Source: Gracilaria vermiculophylla (Eukaryota; Rhodophyta; Florideophyceae; Gracilariales; Gracilariaceae). From it: 15,143 nucleotides of DNA. The DNA lies in contig JAHNZQ020000308.1 in the NCBI GenBank assembly GCA_019155205.2, positions 5,729,606 through 5,744,748 on the forward strand. The letters are read 5' to 3'. The translations under genes were made by a program, and so were the position numbers. The number at the start of each line of letters is the position of its first letter. Within the stretch, counting starts at the first letter, position 1. Below the pieces are notes generated by a model that ran no database searches, was not told the DNA's origin, and saw only the letters and a list, made by a program, of their open reading frames with translations. Positions 7,103 through 15,030 of this stretch are shown here, one piece after another.

Positions 7103-7354
7103 TACTGTACGCCTACAAAAATAGGTTTCAAAAAAAAGTAGAGTCAAAAAAAACGTTTCAAAAACATATGATCATCAATAACAAATCTTTACTGCGCGAC
7201 GCTCAATAGTTTATTTTGCACTCTTTTTGATGTTTAACGCTAATGAAACGTTTTGGCATCGAATTGATGTACTTTTCCACAGTTGAAACTGTTATAGATT
7301 TCCAGCAATTTTTAATACAGTTTTTGAGTTCAAAAACTGTCTGAAATTGCCTTC
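7103..7354 (-). repeat. 252-bp tandem duplicate, inner copy with transposase C-terminus
   Basis: Inner partner of 6851-7102. It holds the last codons of the transposase pseudogene and the sequence beyond its stop. The GTTTCAAAA core of the terminal repeat occurs internally at 6902-6910, 7051-7059, 7125-7133 and 7155-7163. This is expected if former element ends are now buried inside. Confidence 0.7.
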
Positions 7355-8200
7355 CATGCGCATAAACCATCCTTGCCAGCAGTCACCAAATGTTTTTCGA
7401 TTGGGTTCAAATCTGGTGAGCGCTCTGGCCACTCTAAAACAGATACCTCAGACTCCTGTAGCCAATTTTTGATAAACGATGCAGTGTGTATGGGCGCATT
7501 ATCCTGTTGAAAAATGAAATTTTCTTCATGAAAACATAAACCAAACGATAGCAAATAATTGTATACAACTTGTTGATAATTTTCTATATTCATGTTTGTT
7601 TCAATAAAGGCAATTTCCGTTAGACGTTTTTTAGAAATGCCCGCCCAGACCATGAAAGAGCCTCCGCTTGAATGCCTGGTATACAAATCATGACGTTCCC
7701 TACGAAGATCGTGCCAATAAAAGTTTTAGCAATCTGGTCCGTCTAAAATTGAACTTTTTTTAATCAGTAAAAATAACATTTTCCAATTCCTTTTTTCAGT
7801 AGGCTTTTCCAGCACACCAGTCAATCCTCTTTTGCTTGTGATGGTCTTGGAAAAAGAAAGTTTTCTTCACTGTTTTATATTAAAATAAATTTGTGCTGTT
7901 TATGTGCCTCCATATAGTTGATTTGGAAACGTTGAGATTGAGATTTATTTCAATTTGTTTGCACGATACTTTTTCTGTGCATAACTCTCTTTTCATTCCT
8001 TTTTTATCTGCTGGGTTGAGCTTCTTAGGGCGTCCGGGAGATCGTTTTAATCCATAAAGAGTCGGAGTTTGGAGAAAAGCAGCTATTGTGACCCTAGAAC
8101 GCTTCAAACGTATAGCAATAGCACTGTTGAAATGTTTCTCGGCGTTTAACGTGACGGTTTGAAGCTGTCCTTGCATGAAAAGTGGCGGACCTCGAGCCAT
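7203..8200 (-). pseudogene. Tc1-like DD34E transposase, multiply broken
   Basis: Read on the minus strand from ATG 8200 (A at -3, G at +4), it starts MARGPPL. A paired-like helix-turn-helix region follows, with IRLKRSRVTIAAFL, the GRPKKL AT-hook-like word and LNVSKSTIWRHIN. A stop and frame changes occur at about 7880. The next part, VKKTFFFQDHHKQKRIDWC, leads to VIFTD, which holds the first catalytic Asp and is followed by TAA. After another shift come LDGPDC, a stop, WHDLRRERHD, FMVWAGI, FQQDNAPIHTA (second Asp), then SPDLNPIE with Glu 35 residues after that Asp (DD34E). A further shift in the A-run after NPIE moves to IW, then TGA, LLARMVYAHG and a C-terminus with INSMPKRFISV, ending at TGA 7203. 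About 333 codons in all, the normal family size. Confidence 0.85.
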
Positions 8201-8302
8201 TCTTATTAGAAAAACGGCGGTGTACATATCTTTTTGAAATGATTTTCCATAGACTATGTGCAACATCTAGCCTACAGTACAGTTTCGGCGCACTTTTGAG
8301 GG

Positions 8303-8326
8303 GTAATGTGTTTTTGAAACGCACTG
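8303..8326 (-). repeat. Right (5') terminal inverted repeat of Tc1-like element
   Basis: Imperfect partner of 6794-6817, followed by the TA duplication at 8327-8328. About 125 bp separate this end from the transposase start. Confidence 0.75.
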
Positions 8327-8439
8327 TATTATCCCAGTGTAGTTCAACAGCCGCTTTTGCGGATTGCCGCCCCCGTGTCTCATAGGACTTGAGTAATTTT
8401 CCCGGCGGTGACACCTATCGGATGAGCTACAGTGGCTCC

Positions 8440-9200
8440 CGGACCCATTGTTGGGATGTCCCTGTGAAGGGTCGTATTCGGGGCACACGTGCAGTGCATT
8501 TGGGCGGCGCCAGGATGCGCCGTTGCAAGCCGGTATTCATCACACACGTGGCCGGGCCCTCCGAGCACTTCTGGTCATGGCTGGTTAATATAATTTATTT
8601 AGTAATTTCTACGAAGTGTTTAAGTACAGTAGCGACCGCTACCGTGCGGACAATAAACCTCCGTCAAGGAGGATCTCGGCTCTGATCGCACCGCTTTGCG
8701 AACGGCTCCAGACCCTCACCGGGTGCTTCCGCCGCAGACACGGACGGTCAACCAACCTCTTTCGTCGAGGACAGTTCTACCGTGGTTACGACTGTGTTTT
8801 TTTGTTTGTTTCTTGTTTCCTGTTCTTTTTATACCGTCGTACGGTCTATATTTTCCGCCCTGCTTGGCAGGTTATTCTACCCGTTCGTGGGATATCATCT
8901 ACTCGACTATCGAGTCTGCGCCCCGTATCGCGGCTCGGGTCGTTGCCCTATTGTTGGTACTACCGTGTACACGGACACTCCCGCTCGTGGACACGCGGCT
9001 CACTTCGTCCGACGTCATCGGTCGACGGCCACACCCACCCTCGACTGCCAGTCAGGAAGGGGTCGTCTGGAGTTACGCCCGGTGCTTTTCGACCCTGTCG
9101 AGGGAGCTCTACCACCTTTGCTACCCATTCCAGTGAGCAAGGTTGGACGCCTTGAGTGCTCGCCCGCTCGCAAGGTTTGCACCACACCCAGCATCTGTTA
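8440..9200. repeat. Unknown ~0.8-kb repeat, copy A
   Basis: It aligns by eye with copy B about 1000 bp downstream in the same orientation. Shared ordered landmarks are ATGCGCCGTKGCAAGC (8515 here), TTTATTTAGTWATT (8594), GC.ACCGC..CCG followed by TAAACYTCC (about 8634-8670), a CTCT..CGCACC block, a pyrimidine-rich stretch, and CCCGCT.....GCGGCTCAC (about 8979). Several long plus-strand frames cover 8616-9201, but none carries a motif and they conflict. On the minus strand both copies keep a Cys...LATAH...Cys peptide (8380-8568 here), perhaps a relic of a zinc-binding segment. Nature unknown. Confidence 0.5.
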
Positions 9201-9439
9201 AAACAGTTTTATATATCAAACACTGCGCTAAACTGCCTTTCAGGGCCATAAACCGTTCTAGATAATAAAGTACGTGCATGGTTTATGGGTTTTACGTGTG
9301 CAAAGCGTGCTGGCCAATGCACTACCGTAATAATTGCTTGTTGTAGCCAATCTGTCATTACTTTAGATTTGTATACCTGAAGTGCAACGCCCGCTAGGCG
9401 GCTTTTTTTGGCACTTCGTCTTTTTCCGGAAGTCCCAGT

Positions 9440-10240
9440 TAGTTCCTTGTTTATGTCTAGGAATACCCGGCAGGGCCGGTGAGGGTGATGCACACGTGGC
9501 AACCGGCTGGTCGAAATGCGCCGTGGCAAGCGAACCGCACGTGTTACAAGCGTTGCGCCACAATGGCGAATAGAACGATAGATACAATTTCACTATTTAT
9601 TTAGTTATTACACTGGGCAGTCTACTGCACTTAGTGCAGGGGCAACCGCCGCCGCACCTCAGTAAACTTCCCCAACGAGGGTGTTCTTGATAATAGCACT
9701 CCCAAAAAGGGGTGTTCTTCATCAGAGCTTGGCTCTAGGCGCGCGCACCTTCGGCGGCACTAGCTCCTTGAGGAGAGGTACCACGTTGCACACGGCGCGC
9801 TTATCCCCCTTGCGCGCCTAATAGAACCCCACTCTGGGCCCATTATCTCCCACTGTTGTGGCTCCGTCCTGTATAGGGATCCTTCCGGCCTCGCCGATCA
9901 CGACCCGAGTCCCTCTCGTGACTCGCCTTCATTCCCCTTATTTCTTTTCCTTTTTTTCTCTTTGGGGAGCTCCCGCTATCCGCGGCTCACACCGGCTCCT
10001 GACGTGTGTGCGCCACCGCGTGGACGCACCCCCCCTGCCTTGGGACATTACACCGTGTGGACGGATCCTTCTTGGTTCACCATCTACCTTCCGCCACTTG
10101 TCGTGACGGGTGACCTTGGCCTTACAAGCCGACTTAGTCGTGTCATGCTCGGAAGGGCTCTTTCGCTGTGCTACCCTCGCGAGAGGAAGATCCCGAGCGT
10201 GTTCGGAGTGTTTTCCTGCTTGCAGGCATTGCACTACAAT
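9440..10240. repeat. Unknown ~0.8-kb repeat, copy B
   Basis: Partner of copy A, with the same landmark order: ATGCGCCGTGGCAAGC at about 9516, TTTATTTAGTTATT at about 9596, a TAAACTTCC word at 9663, and CCCGCT..CCGCGGCTCAC at about 9972. It contains two small hairpins: CTGCAC-TTA-GTGCAG (9625-9639), and GGCGCGC with GCGCGCC around an 11-base C-rich loop (9794-9818). It also has a short internal direct repeat around GGGTGTTCTT (9679 and 9710). No gene is supported. If the two copies were LTRs, the intervening 9200-9440 would be too short for an interior. Confidence 0.5.
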
Positions 10241-11040
10241 ACCGGATAAGTATGTGGCTGGAAAACAAAACGTTTTGCAAGTACAGCACATCTGTAAGGT
10301 AGCGCACAGTTGGAAACACGTTTTTGATAGCATGCAAAGTGCATAGGTGGGTGAGTAGATGCAATATGTGCTTTTGCATATTCTGGTGGGCCAGCACGGA
10401 CCATCATCGAACGGCGTCAAGAGGTTTTTGTGCGGAATTCAGAGCGTTTGTTTGTTAGATGATGTGAATAAAATTTATAGCAATTTGTAACATCTAAGTT
10501 GAATGATTACTCGTTATAAAAAATAACTGTATCGTATTGATTTGTCAAGTACGCGTTGTTTTGCATACGAATATATTGTTTTTTGGATGTGATTATGTTT
10601 TAAAAAAGAGTTTTAATCATTTGTTTATACTTTTAATTTTCTTTTACTGATTACATGTCACATCGTTGAGTTAAAAAGATTGAAGTGTAAGGTTTTTGCA
10701 ACTGTTTTGCAGGAAAGTGTGGTTCAATACACTTTATCGTTTTATAACACGTTTACTTGCCGGACGTGCGCCGGGTGAACGCATTGTAGCTGTTTTTGTA
10801 GTACAGATTGCGGAATTGGTTTGTAGGATACGGGGAGTTTGGAATGGATTACGTTTTCAAAGTGGGTTAAGTTTGACATAAAATGTTGTATTAGCTTTTC
10901 GATGGATGATGTGAAGCTGTTTGGGGGCGCGAGAGAGGTGAACGCAGATTCATAACGACGGATGTTGATGATGAAGTGTGACTTGATGAGTATGAAACGG
11001 TTTACACGTGTGCGGTGTGCAAAAGGCGCAGTGCAGTGCT
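10241..11040. other. AT-rich gene-free stretch
   Basis: Long A/T runs, especially 10440-10690, and only very short open frames. The 61-codon frame at 10696-10881 has no recognisable motif or flanking signals, so I leave it uncalled. The right edge marks an abrupt switch to very GC-rich DNA. Confidence 0.6.
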
Positions 11041-11973
11041 ACTTGGGCGCGTTTGCAAGGCGAGACATGAGTTTGAAGCGCACCGCACGCGCGGTGGCGC
11101 GTCGGGCACAGTGCACGCACCGCGGCGCGGGTGAAAGTGCGACCAGCGGCAGAGCTGTGCGCGGCGCGGCGGCGCGGCAAGGCGCAAGAGGCGCGCGTGG
11201 CCACGGGCGCGGCACGAGAGCGCGTCGCGCGTGCGCGCGCGCGCAAGCAACGCACACACGCCGAAAAACAGAGTGCGAAAAGTGAAAACATTCCGAAAAG
11301 CGGCCACCTTGCACTACACAGCTTTGTCCATGTCCATCGTGCGGATGCGCCACGCGCAGCGCGTGCGCCACACGCCGCACACGTGTGGCGGCGGCGCACG
11401 CGAGTGAGCGCGCCACGTGTGCCAGCTCGCACAGCGCGCACGCGCGGCACGCGCGTCGTCTCGCGCACTGCGCTGCTCGCGCCGCTCTCGCGCACTGCCG
11501 TGCGCGGCGCCGCTGCAACGCGCCGTGCGCCGTCGCCGCCGCGCTCGCGCGCGCGCCCCCTTCGCGCACGGCCTGCGCTGCTGCGCACGCACGCGCACGC
11601 ACGCACGCACCAGCGCCGCACGCCGCGCGCGCATGCGCCGCGCCGCTGCGCCCCGCGCCCGCCGTCGCGGCCCGCGCCGCACGCCGCAAACGCCCTTGTT
11701 TACACACGGCGCCACCGCCCCCATGGCTGCACGCCGCCGGCGGTGGCGCGCACCACACGCGCCGCCACGCGCGCCGCCCCACCCGCCGCTCGCTCCCCGC
11801 ACGCACCCGTTCCGCGCTCTGCCGCAGCGCCGCGCGCCCGCCACCTGGCCACGCGCCGCACGCCGCACGCCCGCACACGCCGCACACGTGTGCGCGCGCC
11901 GCGGCGGCGCCCAAGGCGCGCCGCGCCGCGAGGCGCGCCCCCGGCGGCGGCGGCGGCCGGCGGCAGCGGCGCG
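11041..11973. other. GC-extreme low-complexity stretch without a confident gene
   Basis: The plus strand is dominated by CGCAC, GCGCGC and CACGCC words. Several frames stay open for hundreds of codons because stop codons are scarce at this composition, so open length is not evidence for a gene. Their translations are unstructured Ala/Arg/His/Pro strings. A 19-base word, CACACGCCGCACACGTGTG, occurs exactly at 11369-11387 and 11874-11892. An A-rich island lies at 11261-11303. The stretch may act as an upstream or regulatory region for the gene at 11974. Confidence 0.5.
11261..11303 (+). promoter_or_regulatory. A-rich island with repeated CGAAAA words
   Basis: Within almost pure G/C sequence this segment carries CCGAAAAAC, GCGAAAAGTGAAAAC and CCGAAAAGC. 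A similar island with GCGAAAAAG words sits just upstream of the pseudouridine synthase start (13641-13672, minus strand). I infer a shared promoter or 5'-UTR motif. Here it would read toward the plus-strand gene, some 670 bp away. Confidence 0.3.
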
Positions 11974-12378
11974 ATGGAGGCGACGGGCGCCACGGCGGCG
12001 ACCGCGACGACGCCAACGGCGGCGGCGGCGGCGGCGGCGGCGGGCGGCGGCAACAGGGGGGGCGACGGCGGCGACGGCGCCGACGGCGCCGACGAGGCGG
12101 CGCGCGCGCTGCTGAGCGCCGCGCGCGTCGCGCTGTTCGCGCTCACGCACGGGCTCACGCGCGCCGAGACGCGCCGCCAGCTGCTGGCGCGCGCGGCGGG
12201 CGCGCCGCGCGCGGCGGGCGCGGCGGGCGCGGCGGGCGCGGCGGGCGCGGCGGCGCGGCGCGCGCAGCTGCCGGCGGCGCTGGCGGCGGCCACGCGTCCG
12301 GCGGCGCGCGCGGCGCGGCTGGCGCGGCGGCGCGACGGCGGCGCGCCGCCGCCGCTGCTGGCGCGCGTGGCGCCGTAG
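11974..12378 (+). CDS. Hypothetical alanine-rich protein, 134 aa
   Basis: Start 11974 is the only ATG in its frame (G at -3 and +4). Residues 1-40 are Ala/Thr/Gly/Asp low complexity, with a GGC trinucleotide run at 12018-12042. Residues about 41-76 (EAARALLSAARVALFALTHG, then LTRAETRRQLLARAA) look like a genuine amphipathic helix pair. An Ala-Ala-Gly tract follows, encoded by four exact 9-bp repeats (12211-12246), and then an Arg/Ala/Pro tail. I recognise no family. It converges on the pseudouridine synthase gene, with only 8 bp between the two stops, so the 3' untranslated regions must overlap. Other frames across the block are also open, so a chance ORF remains possible. The helix region and single ATG favour a gene. 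Confidence 0.45.
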   Translation: MEATGATAATATTPTAAAAAAAAGGGNRGGDGGDGADGADEAARALLSAARVALFALTHGLTRAETRRQLLARAAGAPRAAGAAGAAGAAGAAARRAQLPAALAAATRPAARAARLARRRDGGAPPPLLARVAP

Positions 12379-12386
12379 GCGCGTCG

Positions 12387-13622
12387 TCAGAGGGGGGGGG
12401 GCGCGCGCTCAAAGGCGGCGGCGGCGGCGGCGCCAAAGCGGCGCGCCAGCAGGCGGCGCAGGTCGCGCGGCAGCGGCGCCTGCAGCAGCAGCGGCGCGCC
12501 CGTGCGCGGGTGCGCCAGCCGCAGCCGCCACGCGTGCAGCATGGGGCGCGCCGCCGCGCCCGCGAAGCGCGCGTTCACGTCGCGCGCGCCGTACAGCGCG
12601 TCGCCCAGCACGGGCGCGCCGCGGTGGCGCAGGTGCACGCGGATCTGGTGCGTGCGCCCCGTCTCGATGCGCACGCGCACCACGTGCAGCAGCCCGGCCG
12701 CGTCGCGCGCCACCGTGCGCGCCACCGAGCGCGCCGCGCGCCCGCCCGCGCCGCCCGCCGCCACCACCGCCATGCGCCGCCGGTCGCGCGCGTCGCGCCC
12801 GATCGGCTGCTCCATCGCCGCCGCCGCGCACCCCGCCGCGCACGGGTCGTTCACCGTCACCGCCACGTACTCCTTGAGCACGCGCCGCGCCGCGAACTGC
12901 GCCGCCACCCGCTCGCGCGCCCACCGCGTCTTCGCCGCCACCACCACCCCCGACGTCCCGCGGTCCAGCCGGTGCACAATCCCCGCCCGCTGCCCGCCCA
13001 TCCGCCGCACGCTCTCGTACCGCCCCGCCAGCGCGTTCACCAGCGTGCCGCGCCAGTGCCCCGCCGCCGGGTGCGTCACCATCCCCGCCGCCTTGTTCAC
13101 CGCCACAATGTCCTCGTCCTCGTACAGCACCTCCAGCGCAATCTCCTCCGCCACCGCGTCGCCCTCGCCCGCCGCCGCCACCAGCCGCACCGTCACCGCC
13201 TCGCCCTCCGCCACGCGCGCCGACTTGCTCACCGCCCCGCGCCCGCCCACCTCCACGTTGCCCGTCGCCATCAGCCACTGCACGTAGCTGCGCGACCGCC
13301 CGCCCAGCCGCCGCGCCACCACCTTGTCCACCCGCTCCCCGCTCTCCTCCGCCCGGATGCGCAGCGACCGCACCTCGCCCGCCGCCCCGCCCGCCCCCTC
13401 GCCCGCCCCCTCGCCCGCCCCCGCCGTCGCCGCCGCCGCCACCCACCGCCCCGCCGCCCGCCCGCACGTCGCCGCCCCGCGCGCCCGCCCCCGCCCCCGC
13501 GGCCACAGCACCGCCCCCGTCACGAACGCCCCGCGCCTCGCCTCCCTCATCTCGCCGCGCCCTTGCGCCGCGCCTGCGCCGCGGCCCCCCGCCGCCGCCG
13601 CCGCCGCCGCCTTTGGCCCCAT
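12387..13622 (-). CDS. RluD-type RNA pseudouridine synthase with S4 domain, 411 aa
   Basis: It converts specific uridines of a large-subunit (or organellar) rRNA to pseudouridine. From ATG 13622, residues 1-82 are Ala/Arg/Gly-rich with few acids, compatible with an organelle targeting peptide. Residues about 87-148 are an S4 RNA-binding domain (ERVDKVVARRLGGRSRSYVQ, VSKSARVAEGEAVTV). The catalytic domain covers about 160-395: VLYEDEDIVAVNKAAGMVTH, then GIVHRLDRGTSG with nucleophile Asp220, KEYVAV, GRTHQIRVHLRH (322-333), GDALYG, LHAWRLRLAHPRTG and APLP. All hallmark motifs are intact. Start chosen: G at -3 and +4 and an A-rich island directly upstream. An ATG at 13550 would give 387 aa. The frame runs on upstream to 14024, but that part is Arg-rich filler and overlaps a duplicated segment. 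Ten consecutive C encode the last prolines. Confidence 0.9.
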   Translation of the reverse strand: MGPKAAAAAAAGGRGAGAAQGRGEMREARRGAFVTGAVLWPRGRGRARGAATCGRAAGRWVAAAATAGAGEGAGEGAGGAAGEVRSLRIRAEESGERVDKVVARRLGGRSRSYVQWLMATGNVEVGGRGAVSKSARVAEGEAVTVRLVAAAGEGDAVAEEIALEVLYEDEDIVAVNKAAGMVTHPAAGHWRGTLVNALAGRYESVRRMGGQRAGIVHRLDRGTSGVVVAAKTRWARERVAAQFAARRVLKEYVAVTVNDPCAAGCAAAAMEQPIGRDARDRRRMAVVAAGGAGGRAARSVARTVARDAAGLLHVVRVRIETGRTHQIRVHLRHRGAPVLGDALYGARDVNARFAGAAARPMLHAWRLRLAHPRTGAPLLLQAPLPRDLRRLLARRFGAAAAAAFERAPPPL

Positions 13623-13640
13623 CTCCGCCGCGCGCCCGCA

Positions 13641-13672
13641 CTTTTTTTTTCGCCTTTTTCGCCTTTTTCGCT
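13641..13672 (-). promoter_or_regulatory. A-rich island upstream of the pseudouridine synthase
   Basis: On the minus strand this reads as two GGCGAAAAA-type repeats preceded by CAGCGAAAAA and ending in a run of nine A, about 20 bp before the ATG at 13622. It is the only A/T-rich sequence for kilobases around. A core promoter or 5'-UTR element is likely by position. An E2F-like TTTTCGC reading on the plus strand is another possibility. Confidence 0.45.
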
Positions 13673-13785
13673 GTGTGCGCGCCCCTGTGGCGCCGCGCCC
13701 AACACGTGTCGCGGCGCCGCGCGCCCGCGCGCCCGCGCGCCCGCGCCGCCGTGCAGCGCGCGCGAGCCTGCGCTCTCCCCGCGCC

Positions 13786-14016
13786 GACGGCCTCCGCCGG
13801 CGCGCCGCGCTTTTCATCGCGCGCCCGTGCGCGAGCGCTTTGCGCGCCCGCGGGCGCGCGAGAGCCCCCGTGCTGCGCGCTCGGCGCCGCCTCCTCCGTC
13901 TGCTGTCCGAGGCCCGTTCCCCGCCACACCGCCTCCGGCTGCGCTGCCAACGCGCATGCGCTGGTGTTGGGGTCACCGCCGCTGACCTTCGCTGCGACGC
14001 GCAGTGTCGTCGCACA
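13786..14016 (+). repeat. Direct duplication, GC-rich copy
   Basis: It pairs with 14334-14563 at a 548-bp offset. Long exact cores are shared, such as CACCGCC/CGCCGCC-CTCCTCCGT, GGTGTTGGGGTCACCG with one change, and GACGCGCAGTGTCGTCGCAC. By my hand count about 45 differences are G/C here against A/T in the partner, and only about two go the other way. It spans the upstream extension of the pseudouridine synthase frame. Confidence 0.9.
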
Positions 14017-14022
14017 GGGAGC

Positions 14023-14328
14023 ATGAGATCACGTGCCAGCCTTTTGTCGGTGGCTGTGCGATGCGCGCGGAGTGTCGCCGGGCCGCGGCGCAGTCCAACC
14101 CGATCTTCGCAGTCGTGGCGTGTGGTGGCTCAATCAAGGGCGCCGCACACCAGAGTGCTTGCGGCAATGTGCATCATGTGGCGGCCCCATCCTCGCCTCC
14201 CCGATGTGGCAGACCGCACGACCGAGGTGCAGAGCGCAATGCACGTCGGGCAGATCATCTTTGGTTGGCAAATGGCTCTGCTGCGACGCCTGATCTCTCT
14301 CCGTCTTTTGGAAGGCATGCTGCCGTAG
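14023..14328 (+). CDS. Hypothetical ORF, 101 aa
   Basis: This ATG-started frame begins MRSRASLLSVAVRCARS, which resembles a mitochondrial presequence or a signal-like N-terminus. It ends with a plausible helix (GQIIFGWQMALLRRLISLRL) before LEGMLP and a TAG. It fills most of the gap between the two copies of the flanking duplication. No family is recognised. The composition is still high in G and C, so stops are few and a chance ORF is quite possible. Confidence 0.25.
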   Translation: MRSRASLLSVAVRCARSVAGPRRSPTRSSQSWRVVAQSRAPHTRVLAAMCIMWRPHPRLPDVADRTTEVQSAMHVGQIIFGWQMALLRRLISLRLLEGMLP

Positions 14329-14333
14329 TTGAA

Positions 14334-14563
14334 GACTGCCTTCGACGATGCGCCTCAGTATTTATCATGCACTCGTGATCGAACGCTTTGCACGGCCATG
14401 GGCGGACTCAAACCCTCATGTTTAGTGCTTGGCACCGCCTCCTCCGTTTGCTCTTCGTTACCTGTTCACCACCACACCATCTCGAGCTGGGCAACCAACG
14501 TGCATGCGCTCGTGTTGGGGTCACCGATGAGGCCTTCGCTGTGACGCGCAGTGTCGTCGCACA
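14334..14563 (+). repeat. Direct duplication, lower-GC copy
   Basis: Partner of 13786-14016. The last 20 or so bases, ending GTGTCGTCGCACA, are unchanged between copies, as are CTCCTCCGT and a GTTGGGGTCACCG core. These are candidate constrained elements. What follows each copy (after 14016 and 14563) is unrelated, so the right edge is sharp. Confidence 0.9.
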
Positions 14564-15030
14564 TTTCGCCGCGCGCTCGCTCTCGCTCATCACATCGCCG
14601 TGTCAGCAGCATGTTGTCGATTCGAGCGGACGCTGTTTGATTTCGTTCGTTTACCGACGGTAGCGGTCACGCGCTCCTCATCCTCATGTGCGTACGTCGG
14701 CGACGGCGGTCTCAAGGCCCGGCCGCCGCTGCCGAACACATCCATGCGCGCTTGCGGCGGCACGGCGGCACGCCCGGTCAATTGGAATCGAGCACACAAT
14801 GGCAGCGCTTTCGTGACGGCGTCGGGTATGATTCGGACGATGGCGGCCGCAGTGGTGTGGAATGCGGGCGTACATAAGCTGGAGCTCCGCGCGCACCGGG
14901 CATCGGCGGGTGTGCTGCCCATCTGCGAAGCGCTCACTGTTGTGCCTTTGTGAGTATCAACTTTACTCTCCGCTGCACCTCAGCACTGTTGTCGTGCGTT
15001 CTTCTCGCTCGTCACTCAGCCTCTCCAGCC
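14564..15030. other. Stretch without a confident gene
   Basis: Overlapping short frames exist on both strands (for example 14590-14937 minus and 14600-14953 plus). None starts convincingly or shows a motif. A GTGAGT donor-like word at 14950 followed by a pyrimidine-rich stretch and CAG at 14981-14983 could be an intron edge, but 34 bases would be unusually short. Confidence 0.4.

Larger units (their letters stand above)
6794..8326 (-). mobile_element. Tc1-like transposon, 1533 bp, degenerate
   Basis: The left end starts CAGTCTGTTTTAAAATCA at 6794 and the right end, read inward on the minus strand, starts CAGTGCGTTTCAAAAACA at 8326. By eye 17 of the first 24 positions match. TA lies directly outside both ends (6792-6793 and 8327-8328), the target duplication of the Tc1/mariner superfamily. 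Length and CAGT termini fit Tc1. The transposase gene on the minus strand is broken many times, and the end downstream of it has been tandemly duplicated, so the element is dead. It sits only 40 bp from the right end of the Harbinger element. Confidence 0.88.

Noticed and set aside
7000..7209. 69-codon plus-strand ORF in the Tc1 element
   Set aside because: Antisense to the duplicated transposase tail, lysine-rich because of A runs, no motif.
8616..9201. Overlapping plus-strand ORFs in repeat copy A
   Set aside because: Three frames are open together and none is preserved in copy B, so a protein there is unsupported.
9794..9818. Rho-independent-type terminator hairpin
   Set aside because: The stem is perfect but no T-run follows, no gene precedes it, and the window is eukaryotic.
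11385..13985. An 866-codon plus-strand ORF and other very long frames across the GC-rich block
   Set aside because: Open only because stops are rare at this composition. Across 12387-13622 it is antisense to the pseudouridine synthase, whose motifs are unmistakable, and its translation is Arg/Ala/His/Pro filler.
13623..14024. N-terminal extension of the pseudouridine synthase up to the ATG at 14024
   Set aside because: The extra 134 residues are Arg-rich without structure, cross the A-rich presumed promoter island, and lie largely in a duplicated segment whose other copy is not part of such a gene.
14950..14983. A 34-base intron (GTGAGT...CAG)
   Set aside because: Too short for most spliceosomal introns, and neither flanking exon is convincing.
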